Positions 10,840 to 20,394 of a stretch of 43,789 nucleotides of DNA are shown piece by piece. The stretch spans positions 1 through 43,789 of the forward strand of contig MEXB01000001.1 of the NCBI GenBank assembly GCA_001773575.1. The letters run 5' to 3'. The position numbers and the translations under genes are program-made. How positions within the stretch are numbered: position 1 is the stretch's first letter; each line of letters opens with the position of its first letter. The notes below the pieces were generated by a model, which saw only the letters and a list, made by a program, of their open reading frames with translations, made no database searches and was not told where the DNA came from. The stretch is from Candidatus Adlerbacteria bacterium RIFOXYC1_FULL_48_26 (lineage in GTDB: Bacteria > Patescibacteriota > Minisyncoccia > Phycocordibacterales > SBAW01).

Positions 10840-10917
10840 ATGAGTATTATCCTACAGGAAATACCGCCTCCACGCATCTCAAAAACTGAAGATATGGTGT
10901 CTAAATTATGGAATAAC

Positions 10918-10945
10918 TTGACTTATGTTAAAAAACAAGTATAAT
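10918..10945 (+). promoter_or_regulatory. Consensus sigma70 promoter of cupin cassette
   Basis: TTGACT (10918-10923), 16 nt spacer, TATAAT (10940-10945). Confidence 0.75.
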
Positions 10946-10975
10946 ATAAAGCGAAGTTCATTTAGGAGGGCTCTA

Positions 10976-11371
10976 ATGGCCATCGTGCCAACCACACAAG
11001 GAAAGTTAGGCGTAGTCTCGGCATACAGTGCCACGGCAGTCGCAGCAGAACATCGAGGCTGGCCGCTTGGCCAATTCGTCACCGACATCAATGGCACCCC
11101 TCTCACCGAAGCGTTCGAGGTGAAGGCTGGCACGCTCAAGGTCGGTGAAGTCCGGGACGAGTGGTCTTCGGGCGAAGGCGACGCGTTTATGCTGGTGCTC
11201 AGCGGTGCTTGCGAGACCACGTTTGATCTCGAAGGCAACGATGACCCCGCCAACTTCCACACGGTCGTCAGCCGAGCAGGAGATGCGTTGTTCTGGAACA
11301 ATGCAGTTCCGCACAAGCGGAGGACATTGGAGGAGACGCAGTACGTCTTCGTCCGACGCCTCAAGAAATAG
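10976..11371 (+). CDS. Small cupin-like protein, GC-rich isolated cassette
   Basis: ATG preceded by AGGAGGG; cupin-like GDAFMLVLSGACETTFDLEG...VVSRAGDALFWNNAVPHKRR; opposite strand to both neighbours. Confidence 0.75.
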   Translation: MAIVPTTQGKLGVVSAYSATAVAAEHRGWPLGQFVTDINGTPLTEAFEVKAGTLKVGEVRDEWSSGEGDAFMLVLSGACETTFDLEGNDDPANFHTVVSRAGDALFWNNAVPHKRRTLEETQYVFVRRLKK

Positions 11372-11393
11372 TCCCAGCATCATTCGGGACAAA

Positions 11394-11420
11394 AAGCGCA
11401 GGGATATCCTCCCTGCGCTT
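11394..11420. terminator. Bidirectional intrinsic terminator between cupin cassette and rfbC
   Basis: AAGCGCAGGG/CCCTGCGCTT 10-bp stem; T-run on the minus strand side. Confidence 0.65.
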
Positions 11421-11426
11421 CAATAT

Positions 11427-11999
11427 TTAAAAAGTGAAAAATTCTGATTCGGGGCGCGCAAGCCAATCGCTAAGCGAAGGGAAGCTTCGATCTTTATCGA
11501 GCATCGCTGGTTGCTCCTTAATGGGCCAATCGATTGCGATAGAAGAATCGTCCCAGGCTATTTCTCCCTGAGTCTCAGGGTTATACAACGCCGAACATTT
11601 GTATTGCACTTCGCAATTCTCAGTAAGAGTTTGGAAGCCTCGCGCAAATCCTGCGGGAGCATACAATTGTTTTTTATTATCTTCCGACGCTTCGATACCA
11701 AACCATTTTCCTAAGGTTGGAGAATTCTTACGGATATCGACTGCGACTAAGAAAGCGCTCCCTCGTGTGACGCGCATAATCTTTGCCATTGGTGCATCCC
11801 ATTGAAAGTGAAGACCGCGGATAGTATTGCGCTGCACAGAACGCGAATGATTGTCTTGTACGAACGCATCTTCTACTCCGACACTTTTCAGCGCGTCATT
11901 GCGATACGTTTCCATAAAAAACCCGCGCACGTCTTCGTGAACCACAGGCGTAAGTACATACACATCACGAATGTTTGTTGGTTCAATCTGCATAGACAT
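11427..11999 (-). CDS. rfbC: dTDP-4-dehydrorhamnose 3,5-epimerase
   Basis: DVYVLTPVVHEDVRGFFMETYR, QDNHSRSVQRNTIRGLHFQ. Confidence 0.92.
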   Translation of the reverse strand: MSMQIEPTNIRDVYVLTPVVHEDVRGFFMETYRNDALKSVGVEDAFVQDNHSRSVQRNTIRGLHFQWDAPMAKIMRVTRGSAFLVAVDIRKNSPTLGKWFGIEASEDNKKQLYAPAGFARGFQTLTENCEVQYKCSALYNPETQGEIAWDDSSIAIDWPIKEQPAMLDKDRSFPSLSDWLARPESEFFTF

Positions 12000-12905
12000 T
12001 TAGTCTTTAAAATATTCAGCCAGCGCGTCATCAAACTCATACAGCGGCTTCCATCCAAGTTCGTTTCGAATGCGCTCTCCGTTCATCTGGTATTTCATAT
12101 CCATACCCGGTCTATGGGATGGAGTAGTTGGGACATTCTTGCCTGTGACTTTTTCTACCCGCCCTATCAATTCAGTAACAGTGAAGCCGTTATTTAAGGT
12201 TAGATTGTACACACCTTCACCTTTTTCAAGAATAAGCTGAATCGCTGGAGGAATGTTTTTTACGTACACATATTCACGGTATCCCTTCCCTTCGTTATGA
12301 ACTGGGATGGCTTCGTTGGTATCAATGGCGTGCTTGATGAGCGATATAATTTTTCGCTTATCTTGGCGAGGGCCGAAGACGTTGCAGAAACGCGTCTCAG
12401 CGATCTTGCCGCGCAATTCTGGGTATGTATTCTCGTACGCCATATGTATGAGCGAACCCGCTGCCTTGGATGCGGAATACGGATTTTTAGGATGCAATAT
12501 ATCCCCTTCTTTTTTCTGCACCTCACATTCGCCATACACCTCGTCGGTAGAGACGTAGATAAATTTCTTCAGATTAGGAAGCAGTCGAACCGCTTCGAAG
12601 AGATTCACATTCCCTGCTATATTCTTTTCCAGCGCACGATGAGGCTTCTTCGTAGAATCATCGACGTCACTAATTGCTGCCGCGTGTATAACATAGTCCG
12701 GCGCTTCCTTTTTAACCAACTCAATTACCTCCTCGTCAGAAACATCGAGATGGTAAAACTTGAATGAACCATCGATGATCTCAGGATGACTACCCGTAGA
12801 CTCCTTATCAACCACGACCACATCCCACCCTTGCTGTACAAAGTACTCTGTCACATGGGAAAAAATAAAACCGAGACCTCCTGTGATAAGTACTTTGGGC
12901 TTCAT
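12000..12905 (-). CDS. dTDP-glucose 4,6-dehydratase-like NAD-dependent epimerase/dehydratase
   Basis: VLITGGLGFIFSHV, YVSTDEVYGE, HPKNPYSASKAAG; start at MKPKVLITGG. Confidence 0.85.
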   Translation of the reverse strand: MKPKVLITGGLGFIFSHVTEYFVQQGWDVVVVDKESTGSHPEIIDGSFKFYHLDVSDEEVIELVKKEAPDYVIHAAAISDVDDSTKKPHRALEKNIAGNVNLFEAVRLLPNLKKFIYVSTDEVYGECEVQKKEGDILHPKNPYSASKAAGSLIHMAYENTYPELRGKIAETRFCNVFGPRQDKRKIISLIKHAIDTNEAIPVHNEGKGYREYVYVKNIPPAIQLILEKGEGVYNLTLNNGFTVTELIGRVEKVTGKNVPTTPSHRPGMDMKYQMNGERIRNELGWKPLYEFDDALAEYFKD

Positions 12906-12931
12906 ATATGTATTGCACTTTACTATAAAAG

Positions 12932-14011
12932 CTACCTCTTGAATATGTCTTGTAACACTTGAGAATACGTAGCCCCCGCTTTCTCCCACGAAAACTCACT
13001 TGCACGGGCTCGCCCTTTAGCAATAAGTACCGCGTGCAGCGCGCTATCTTCGACTACGCGCACCATAGCGTCACTGATCGCCTCTGGATCATGTGGGTCA
13101 ACTAGCAACGCTGCGTCACCTGCAACTTCTGCCAAAGCTCCAGTATTTGAAGTAATGACAGGCACGCCAGCAGCCATCGCCTCTAATACGGGCATTCCGA
13201 AACCTTCAAGAAGGCTTGGAAATACGAGTGCCCGCGCGCGCTGATAGAGGTACGAAAGTTGCCCATCGGACACATAGCCAGTGAAGCGGACTGATTGTTC
13301 GATACCAAGCTCTTCCACAAGTGAGCGCAATTCTGCGTAGTATGCGCCCTTCGTTGTCCCTGTAATGAGCAGTGAGAAATTTCCTACATGTTTTTTCTTA
13401 AAAGATGCGAACGCTCGCAGAATATTTGGAATATTCTTACGAGGTTTAAGTGTTCCAGGATAGAGAAAATAATGTTCTGGAATATCTATGGCTTCTGGGT
13501 CTGGGAGCGCAATGTATCCGTTATAAATCACAGACACTTTTTCTGGAGATATACCAAAATACTTAATTACAGCCTGTCTCGTCTCTTCTGAGACCGCAAT
13601 GACCATATCCGCCATGCGCATAGAACGTCGGTGCATGAAAAATAGAAGTGTTCGGTTGAGCCATGCAGAAAATGAACCGTGGCGGAATGAGAGGTAGGCA
13701 AAATCGTGAGCTACGACAATAGAACGTTTTGGTTTAAAGAGAAGCGGAATAACCGGTGTAAAAAATATGTACAGGTCAGGGGTTGGGTCAAACACCTGGC
13801 GCTTAGCGCGCCATATCGGTTTCCCTTTAAGAGAACGAATTTTAAACGACACACCTGGAACAACAAGCGGTACTGAGTCATCCTGTACATACACAGAATA
13901 GGAGTGCTCTGGAGCCGCTTGCATGGTGGCAGTCGCGAGCGCAAGGACCGCGCGCCCCAGCCCGCTGGGATGTTCCTCACCGTATGGATGTAGAAGTAAT
14001 CCGATCTTCAT
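12932..14011 (-). CDS. GT4-family glycosyltransferase
   Basis: YPGTLKPRKNIPNILRAF, PSLLEGFGMPVLEAMAAGVPVITSNTGALAEVAGDAALLVDP. Confidence 0.92.
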   Translation of the reverse strand: MKIGLLLHPYGEEHPSGLGRAVLALATATMQAAPEHSYSVYVQDDSVPLVVPGVSFKIRSLKGKPIWRAKRQVFDPTPDLYIFFTPVIPLLFKPKRSIVVAHDFAYLSFRHGSFSAWLNRTLLFFMHRRSMRMADMVIAVSEETRQAVIKYFGISPEKVSVIYNGYIALPDPEAIDIPEHYFLYPGTLKPRKNIPNILRAFASFKKKHVGNFSLLITGTTKGAYYAELRSLVEELGIEQSVRFTGYVSDGQLSYLYQRARALVFPSLLEGFGMPVLEAMAAGVPVITSNTGALAEVAGDAALLVDPHDPEAISDAMVRVVEDSALHAVLIAKGRARASEFSWEKAGATYSQVLQDIFKR

Positions 14012-14013
14012 AG

Positions 14014-15042
14014 TTATGCCATTTCTGCGTACAGTCGTTGCGCTAAAGAATGACTGCTGTTGCGCTGAACAAATTCTCTCTGACGAACCAACACAACTTC
14101 TTTTTCCTCACCGACAGACAAGGCGGTTTGGAGTGCGTCTGCAACAGACTGAGGATCTAAGTCTTTGAACGCTAGTTTTTCTCCAAGATACTCAATTGCG
14201 TCTTTATTTGCTGTTACCACAAGACAATCGCAGGCAGCTGCTTCTAGTATGGTTTTATCAAACATACCTTGCGGACTCATATTTACAAAAATATCATGCT
14301 CGCCATATATCTCTGGCGTTTCCTCATTAGCTACTCCGCCACAAAATTGCACCGAGTCACGTATACCAAGCTCTGCAACTCTTTCTCTCAGCCCTCTTAG
14401 ATAGTGCGTATCTGATGCGGTAGTAACACCGTATATATCGGCAGTATACGCAACACCTTTTTTATGCAAAATTCCTAAAGCCTCTATAAGCACATGAATA
14501 TTCTTTGATGGAGAAATTCTTCCCAGGGAGAGTATTGAATTTTCCTTTCTCTGAAGGCCTGAGACAGCGCTATGTCTTTGCATATCTACACCGACAGGCA
14601 TACGCACAGATTTAGAGAAACGAGCTGTGTACGACTGGCGCGATGTATAAAAGACTTTTGTAGATAGAGCAACTGCAACATTGGTTAGGAGAGAACCGGC
14701 ATAGTGATTGCGCCAGAAATATATTGGCTTGCCGAGCAAACGCCACAAGCCTCCGGCTAGAAGAATATATTCCTGATTCATATGAACAAATACGACATCG
14801 TATTCGTCACGGAAAAACCAGGCATATTGAAAAAGTTTTTTGATATATGAAAAACGTGAAGGGTTGGATTCTTTACCGAGTGAAATAACCTCTATATCTT
14901 TTGGAAACGTATTTCTCCCCTTTTTAAGACACATCACTGTCGCCTTGTCCGCGCGACGAGCGATAGAAAGTATCCATGAATGGTAGGCACTTAATACAGG
15001 GTCATCTAGATCAATTCCTTGTGTGAGTATAAGCAGCTTCAT
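14014..15042 (-). CDS. GT4-family glycosyltransferase
   Basis: ILSLGRISPSKNIHVLIEAL, NMSPQGMFDKTILEAAACDCLVV; start at MKLLILTQGID. Confidence 0.8.
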   Translation of the reverse strand: MKLLILTQGIDLDDPVLSAYHSWILSIARRADKATVMCLKKGRNTFPKDIEVISLGKESNPSRFSYIKKLFQYAWFFRDEYDVVFVHMNQEYILLAGGLWRLLGKPIYFWRNHYAGSLLTNVAVALSTKVFYTSRQSYTARFSKSVRMPVGVDMQRHSAVSGLQRKENSILSLGRISPSKNIHVLIEALGILHKKGVAYTADIYGVTTASDTHYLRGLRERVAELGIRDSVQFCGGVANEETPEIYGEHDIFVNMSPQGMFDKTILEAAACDCLVVTANKDAIEYLGEKLAFKDLDPQSVADALQTALSVGEEKEVVLVRQREFVQRNSSHSLAQRLYAEMA

Positions 15043-15043
15043 A

Positions 15044-16054
15044 TTAGTTATGCATATCGCTGAGCGAAAGAAGAAACTTTTTATTTTCTTTAAACCACGC
15101 TGCAAATTCTTCTATACCCTGCGCCAACGGCACACGAGCAACAACACCAAGTTCTTTTTTTGCTTTTGCACCCGAGGCGCGTGTCAGCATAACATCACCC
15201 TTTTGATGTGGGAGCATCTGCACATTAGGAACGACTCCAAGGGCCTTTGAAAGCATATCGAGCATTGCTGTCGTTTCAAACGTGCGCTCGTCGCCTAAAT
15301 TGTAAACGGTGTGGCCGCTCGTAAGTGTATCCATAGCAGCAATTGCTCCGTCGGCCACAAGCGAAATATGCGTATAACTGCGTCTACCTTTTCCGTTGGC
15401 GAATAGAGGTATCTTTTTGCCGAGCAATAGCAGCCGGGCAAATTTGTACATTGCCAGATCTGTACGCATCCACGGACCATAGACGGTAAAGAACCGTAGG
15501 CCAGTCATCGGAATGCCGTAGAGACTGTTATAGGTTGCAGCAATAATTTCTGTAGTCTTTTTTGTTGCAGCGTAGAGAGAGGCGGGACTTTCTGCTTTAT
15601 CAGACTCTCTAAAAATACCCTCTCGTTCACCATAGACCGAGCTTGAAGATGCATACACCACAGGTGTCTTATAGAGCCGGGCAGCTTCAAATACATTTAA
15701 ACTGCCCATAACGTTTGAGTCTATGTATGACTGTGGATCTTCGTGGCTATAGCGAACGCCTGCCTGCGCCGCTAAATGAATGATTGCGCGAGGCTTCTCT
15801 TTTGCAACAATGCCTGCAATTGTTTTTTTAGATTCTAGGCGGCCTTTTTTAAATGAAAAGTTCTTGTATTCTTTCAAGCGCGCCAGACGCTTTGTCTTTA
15901 GTTTTGGATCGTTGTAAGGGGTTACTGCATCAAAGCCTATCACTTTCTCTCCTCGCGCAAGTAAAGCCTCGCACACATACATGCCGATAAACCCAGCTGC
16001 GCCAGTTACAAGTATTGGTTTTTTGTTTTGTTTTTTTACAGTGTTTCGAGCCAT
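15044..16054 (-). CDS. NAD-dependent nucleotide-sugar epimerase (UDP-glucuronate/glucose 4-epimerase-like)
   Basis: ILVTGAAGFIGMYVCEALLARGEKVIGFD, YASSSSVYGE, SLYAATKKTTE. Confidence 0.88.
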   Translation of the reverse strand: MARNTVKKQNKKPILVTGAAGFIGMYVCEALLARGEKVIGFDAVTPYNDPKLKTKRLARLKEYKNFSFKKGRLESKKTIAGIVAKEKPRAIIHLAAQAGVRYSHEDPQSYIDSNVMGSLNVFEAARLYKTPVVYASSSSVYGEREGIFRESDKAESPASLYAATKKTTEIIAATYNSLYGIPMTGLRFFTVYGPWMRTDLAMYKFARLLLLGKKIPLFANGKGRRSYTHISLVADGAIAAMDTLTSGHTVYNLGDERTFETTAMLDMLSKALGVVPNVQMLPHQKGDVMLTRASGAKAKKELGVVARVPLAQGIEEFAAWFKENKKFLLSLSDMHN

Positions 16055-16923
16055 TGTTTTTTCCAATCCTCTGCTGTTGGCATTACAACTTTTAACTCAC
16101 CTCGCACTTCCTTTTGCAGTACATCCAACACAGCGTCTGCTAGTCCCATATATGGGACCACTACAGCGCCTGCCTCACGTGCCACTCCAACATCTGGGGC
16201 AACAACCGGCACACCCGCTGCAAGCGCCTCAATAATACTTGCCCCAAAGCTTTCGTGCCACGATGTGCAAAGCACTACGTCAGCCACTTCCATGTATGGA
16301 AGTGGGTCAGCCCAGCCAGGAAATTCTATGGGGAGACCCGTAGCCTCTTCCTTCAACTTTTTTTCTAGGCTCCCGGATCCGAGCATGATGAATTTTACTT
16401 GAGGTTCGCTTGTGTGTATTTCCTTAAACACTTCGATAGCGCCAAGAGGGTTTTTCTCTTCTTCGAAGCGCCCAACCCACAGAACTGTTTTTGGCGTGTG
16501 CGGTTGTGGCACTATCCCTCGGAATCGGGAGACATCAATAAACACTGGTAGGACTGACACTTTGGCATTCGGTACCATGTGTAGAACCTGCTGCTTTATT
16601 TTTTCTGAGACCACTCTAATTGAATCTGCATGACGTAACACAATTTGCGACACAACATGTCTTAAAAAAGAATGTGCCGAAAGATCTGTATGGACTTGTA
16701 CGTTAAGCTGTGCGCCGATCTTGCGCGCGGCAATCAATCCGAAGAAGCCCCGCCAGAACGGATCTTGCACCGTTACTACATCGTAGCCGCTCGGCACAGT
16801 AGGCCAGTAGCTTCCCTTACCCCAATACAAGACGCGCAACTCTTCCACAGCGGCTTTCTGTAGCTCATACCGCTCATTACCTGGCCCAAAGCGCTTATCG
16901 CCTGTGATCATCAAGACTTTCAT
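16036..16923 (-). CDS. GT4-family glycosyltransferase
   Basis: VLWVGRFEEEKNPLGAIEVF, TSWHESFGASIIEALAAGVPVVAPDVGVAREAG. Confidence 0.85.
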   Translation of the reverse strand: MKVLMITGDKRFGPGNERYELQKAAVEELRVLYWGKGSYWPTVPSGYDVVTVQDPFWRGFFGLIAARKIGAQLNVQVHTDLSAHSFLRHVVSQIVLRHADSIRVVSEKIKQQVLHMVPNAKVSVLPVFIDVSRFRGIVPQPHTPKTVLWVGRFEEEKNPLGAIEVFKEIHTSEPQVKFIMLGSGSLEKKLKEEATGLPIEFPGWADPLPYMEVADVVLCTSWHESFGASIIEALAAGVPVVAPDVGVAREAGAVVVPYMGLADAVLDVLQKEVRGELKVVMPTAEDWKKQWLETL

Positions 16924-18041
16924 ATGGATTTAAAAAGTGTGCTGAGCTGCTCAAGCGCCCTGTCTTTACTAAATCGGTCGAGCGATTGCGCGGCATGTTC
17001 AGCAAGCGCTGCTGTAAATGTTCTGTCTGTCAGCACACGCGAGATAGCAGCAGAGAGCGCAGGAATATCATCCTGGGGCACGAGCAGCCCAGTCTCGCCG
17101 TCTTTAACTAGTTCCAAGTTCCCCCCAACTGATGTTGTTATCACTGGTGCACGAGCAGCAAACGCTTCGAGCAAGAAGTGTGAGAGGCCTTCATATTTTG
17201 TGTTGAGCACAACCACATCTGCAGCTGCAATCCAGACTGACAACTCATGATTCGGCAATTGTCCGAGCAAAGAAGCATACCCACCTGCATCCTTTTTTTG
17301 TATATGGTCTTCAAGCAAGGATTTCCCTGGCCCATCGCCTGCTATATAAAGCCGTGGAGTGCGAAACTCACGAACCTTCGACACTGCATCAACAAGACCC
17401 TCAAAGCCCTTCCACGGAACAAGACGGCCAGCAGAAAGAATGACCTCCTCGTCTTCATGTATGTTCAACTGTTTCCGTGCCTCACTGCGCGAGAGCGTTT
17501 TGCTGCCAAGTTCTGGCTGGCTGTATACAACCTTGATACGCCCAGTAGGCACACCCCAACGCGCAATAATACTTGCGAGATATTCACTTGGCGCAATCAC
17601 AGCCCGCGCATGTACTGCCACATACGACTGTACCGATTGCAGCGTACGTACCTGGGACGATGGTTGCGGACGCACTATAAATTCATCGAGGGTTTCTTTT
17701 ACTCCAAATCTTTGTACGCCTTGCTCCCAGGCGTAGTCGCCACCAACACGGAGAATGAATGGCTTATGTAAAACCTTCGAAATGATGACCGTAGGAAAAC
17801 CAACGCTCACTGGGTCAAGCGCGTAGATAAAATGAGCAGTCCTTGCTGCACGCAACAGTTTGACCATGTACAAGACATGCCGAAGCACTTTTGGAAGATG
17901 CCGTACATCGCCATATTTAACTAAACGCAGTTCAAATTGGTCGCGCGGAAGATTGCGCTCGAGTAGCGCCACATGTGTTGCGGGTCCTCCAATATCCGGT
18001 GCGTACAGTGGTGTGGCAACGCAGATTACTGTTTTTTCCAT
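16920..18041 (-). CDS. GT4-family glycosyltransferase
   Basis: PDIGGPATHVALL, LSAGRLVPWKGFEGLVDAV, YEGLSHFLLEAFAARAPVITTSVGGNLELV. Confidence 0.88.
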   Translation of the reverse strand: MEKTVICVATPLYAPDIGGPATHVALLERNLPRDQFELRLVKYGDVRHLPKVLRHVLYMVKLLRAARTAHFIYALDPVSVGFPTVIISKVLHKPFILRVGGDYAWEQGVQRFGVKETLDEFIVRPQPSSQVRTLQSVQSYVAVHARAVIAPSEYLASIIARWGVPTGRIKVVYSQPELGSKTLSRSEARKQLNIHEDEEVILSAGRLVPWKGFEGLVDAVSKVREFRTPRLYIAGDGPGKSLLEDHIQKKDAGGYASLLGQLPNHELSVWIAAADVVVLNTKYEGLSHFLLEAFAARAPVITTSVGGNLELVKDGETGLLVPQDDIPALSAAISRVLTDRTFTAALAEHAAQSLDRFSKDRALEQLSTLFKSI

Positions 18042-19159
18042 AGAGGTTCAAAAGCTTCTTGTTGCATGCGTACTGCCAACATATCCCAATCATACTGCGT
18101 AGAAAGCTCTTTTGCTTTTTCGACGATACGCTGTGTTTGAGTTGGGTTTTCAATAACCTGCCGCACAGCAGATGCAATACTTTGTGGACTATCAACCTCT
18201 ACCACAAAGCCGGTCTCCCCATCTGTAAGAAAATCCGGAATGCCACCTACCGCTGTTCCAATGACAGGAATCCCTGCCGCCATAGCTTCAATAAAAGAAT
18301 TGCCCATCCCCTCTGAACGAGAAGGTCGTATAAAAATATCCGCGCTATGTAGTAGCGCAGGCAGGTGCGCATGATCTATGTACCCCAAAAAATGCACCCT
18401 ATCTTCAACCTGTAATTCTTTTGCAAGCTTTCGTAATTTTGATTCTTCGGGACCAATCCCGGCGATTTTAAATTGAACGTCTGGGAGCAGCGACAACGCA
18501 CGGATAACATCGTCCACTGCATTTTTATGGAATAAGCGAGATGCAGTGACAAGCACTGTCCCCTGATGCGACACAAGGTCACCAGAAAATTTTCTTGTAT
18601 GAACACCGTTCGGTATTACCTTAAGAGGCCCGGTGAACCCACGCGTTCGTGCCCACTCTCCCAAGAAGTTTGAAATTGCCTGCACACGATCTGCGTGAGT
18701 GAACGCTCGAGAAAACCACGGCCACAACGGAAACATCGTGCGTTCTATCTGACGAAGCGGGTCACCTTCCTGTAAGGTCAGTAACATCGGAATGTCGGGA
18801 TGGTTTTGTTTGAATAGTGCCGCTGGAACTCCAGCAGAGTGCGCCATCATCGCCCACACCGCATCGTACGAATTCTTTCTGTGCAAAGCCGAAGCTTCAC
18901 GAGCTGCTCTAAATTGAAATAGAAACTTTGAAATTCTTGACGTGCCTCCAGAACCGATTCTATACACCTGCACGTTTCCGATTTTTTCTTGGCGAGGTTC
19001 TGCAGGAGAAAAACGCATCGTCACCATATGGAACTCGATGTCTTGAATGCGGTCAGTTAATTCTTTTATGGCTACCTCTGCCCCGCCAACGTGAGGGAAA
19101 TAGGCCAGGCTGAAGATTAGGACTTTTTTCATGCAGAAAGAGGCCATGTCAATAAACAA
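18026..19159 (-). CDS. GT4-family glycosyltransferase
   Basis: AYFPHVGGAEVAIKELT, PSRSEGMGNSFIEAMAAGIPVIGTAVGGIPDFL; likely start at MKKVLIFSLAYF. Confidence 0.88.
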   Translation of the reverse strand: MFIDMASFCMKKVLIFSLAYFPHVGGAEVAIKELTDRIQDIEFHMVTMRFSPAEPRQEKIGNVQVYRIGSGGTSRISKFLFQFRAAREASALHRKNSYDAVWAMMAHSAGVPAALFKQNHPDIPMLLTLQEGDPLRQIERTMFPLWPWFSRAFTHADRVQAISNFLGEWARTRGFTGPLKVIPNGVHTRKFSGDLVSHQGTVLVTASRLFHKNAVDDVIRALSLLPDVQFKIAGIGPEESKLRKLAKELQVEDRVHFLGYIDHAHLPALLHSADIFIRPSRSEGMGNSFIEAMAAGIPVIGTAVGGIPDFLTDGETGFVVEVDSPQSIASAVRQVIENPTQTQRIVEKAKELSTQYDWDMLAVRMQQEAFEPLWKKQ

Positions 19160-19161
19160 GA

Positions 19162-20394
19162 CTAGCCCTCTATATCAAACTCGTCTACGGACCTATTTGT
19201 TACCTTTTTCATTGGGTTTCTCTTAAAAAACAGCCCTACGCCAATAAGTATAAGGCCCAGAGCCCCCACCACATAGGGCCAGGCAGATGTTATGTCTATT
19301 GACGCTTCGACAGCAGCAGCTGTTTCCGGGTACCCAAGCTTAGCTTGATCAGTCTGGGGGTCCGTAGAACGGACGACGCGCTGCGGAGCCCCTCCAACAG
19401 CGCTACTGTCTCCGCTTTCCGGCAAATCCAGTTTCTGCGAAGGTAATACTGTAGAGACTGGAAAGTTGTTTGGGTATTTCAAAGCAGTATCACTTCCTGC
19501 AACCATATGCATCACTTCCGGAGAAAAACGCACACTCTGCCCCGCCGACAACGTTGTGTCTGGTGGAATTTGAAAACTTGAAAGTCCTGAACTTATATTC
19601 CACAAACCAATATTTAATTCTCGGGATGATTGGTTGGAGATTAAAACTGAACCGTCTGGCTGCGCCAGTAAGCCTATCTTCGCCGACACTACCTGAACAA
19701 CAACACGCCCCACCCCTGCCTTGTCGCCAGAGCCGGCACTTAACATAACGTTATATGTTCCTGGGTAGCTATATGTATGAAACGCTGATGACCCTTCTTG
19801 TATTGAGCCGTCTCCAAAATTCCAAACATACCGAGTGTCGGTGCCCACACTGCCGCGTGAATTGGTTGCCAAGCCCGTGAACGACGAGCCCGCACCAACA
19901 ACTACTGTCGGTTGTGTTGTTATTTTTATTGTAAGAGTTTCAGACCCAACATTTGTTGTGGGCGTGTGTGCCGTAGTTTGCGTTGCTGTAGATGTTGCTG
20001 CCGCTTGGGGACCAGATGCACCGATAGTAATACTCTGCGTCGCATACGATATACTTCCCCACTCCGACTGCGGCCATGATGCGCAAGAGTCTGTGACGCT
20101 CGCAGGTTTTAAAGCAAATGTTGCTTTAAGGGTGTACCCACCGACAGTAGGATCTTTGTAAAAAAACGAACGGTTTGACGTACCCTTGTTCATTGTCAGC
20201 ACAGTGACAGGGTTCCAGTTTGTCGCGCTTGAAGAAAACTTCCCTGTTGGCGAAGAAGTTGTAAGAGCAATACATCCGGTCTGCGCTATAGAACCCTGCA
20301 CTCCAACCGTGATTGCAGTAGAAGGGACACCTACCCCTACAGTTTGAGGGAGTGTGACAAACAAAAGCGATAATAAAAATTTATTCTGTTTCAT
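19162..20394 (-). CDS. Surface protein with PKD domain and C-terminal TM anchor
   Basis: Signal-like N-term (MKQNKFLLSLLFVTLPQTVGVG), PKD-like YVWNFGDGSIQEGSSAFHTYSYPGTYNVMLSAG, C-term TM PYVVGALGLILIGVGLFFKRNP. Confidence 0.75.
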   Translation of the reverse strand: MKQNKFLLSLLFVTLPQTVGVGVPSTAITVGVQGSIAQTGCIALTTSSPTGKFSSSATNWNPVTVLTMNKGTSNRSFFYKDPTVGGYTLKATFALKPASVTDSCASWPQSEWGSISYATQSITIGASGPQAAATSTATQTTAHTPTTNVGSETLTIKITTQPTVVVGAGSSFTGLATNSRGSVGTDTRYVWNFGDGSIQEGSSAFHTYSYPGTYNVMLSAGSGDKAGVGRVVVQVVSAKIGLLAQPDGSVLISNQSSRELNIGLWNISSGLSSFQIPPDTTLSAGQSVRFSPEVMHMVAGSDTALKYPNNFPVSTVLPSQKLDLPESGDSSAVGGAPQRVVRSTDPQTDQAKLGYPETAAAVEASIDITSAWPYVVGALGLILIGVGLFFKRNPMKKVTNRSVDEFDIEG

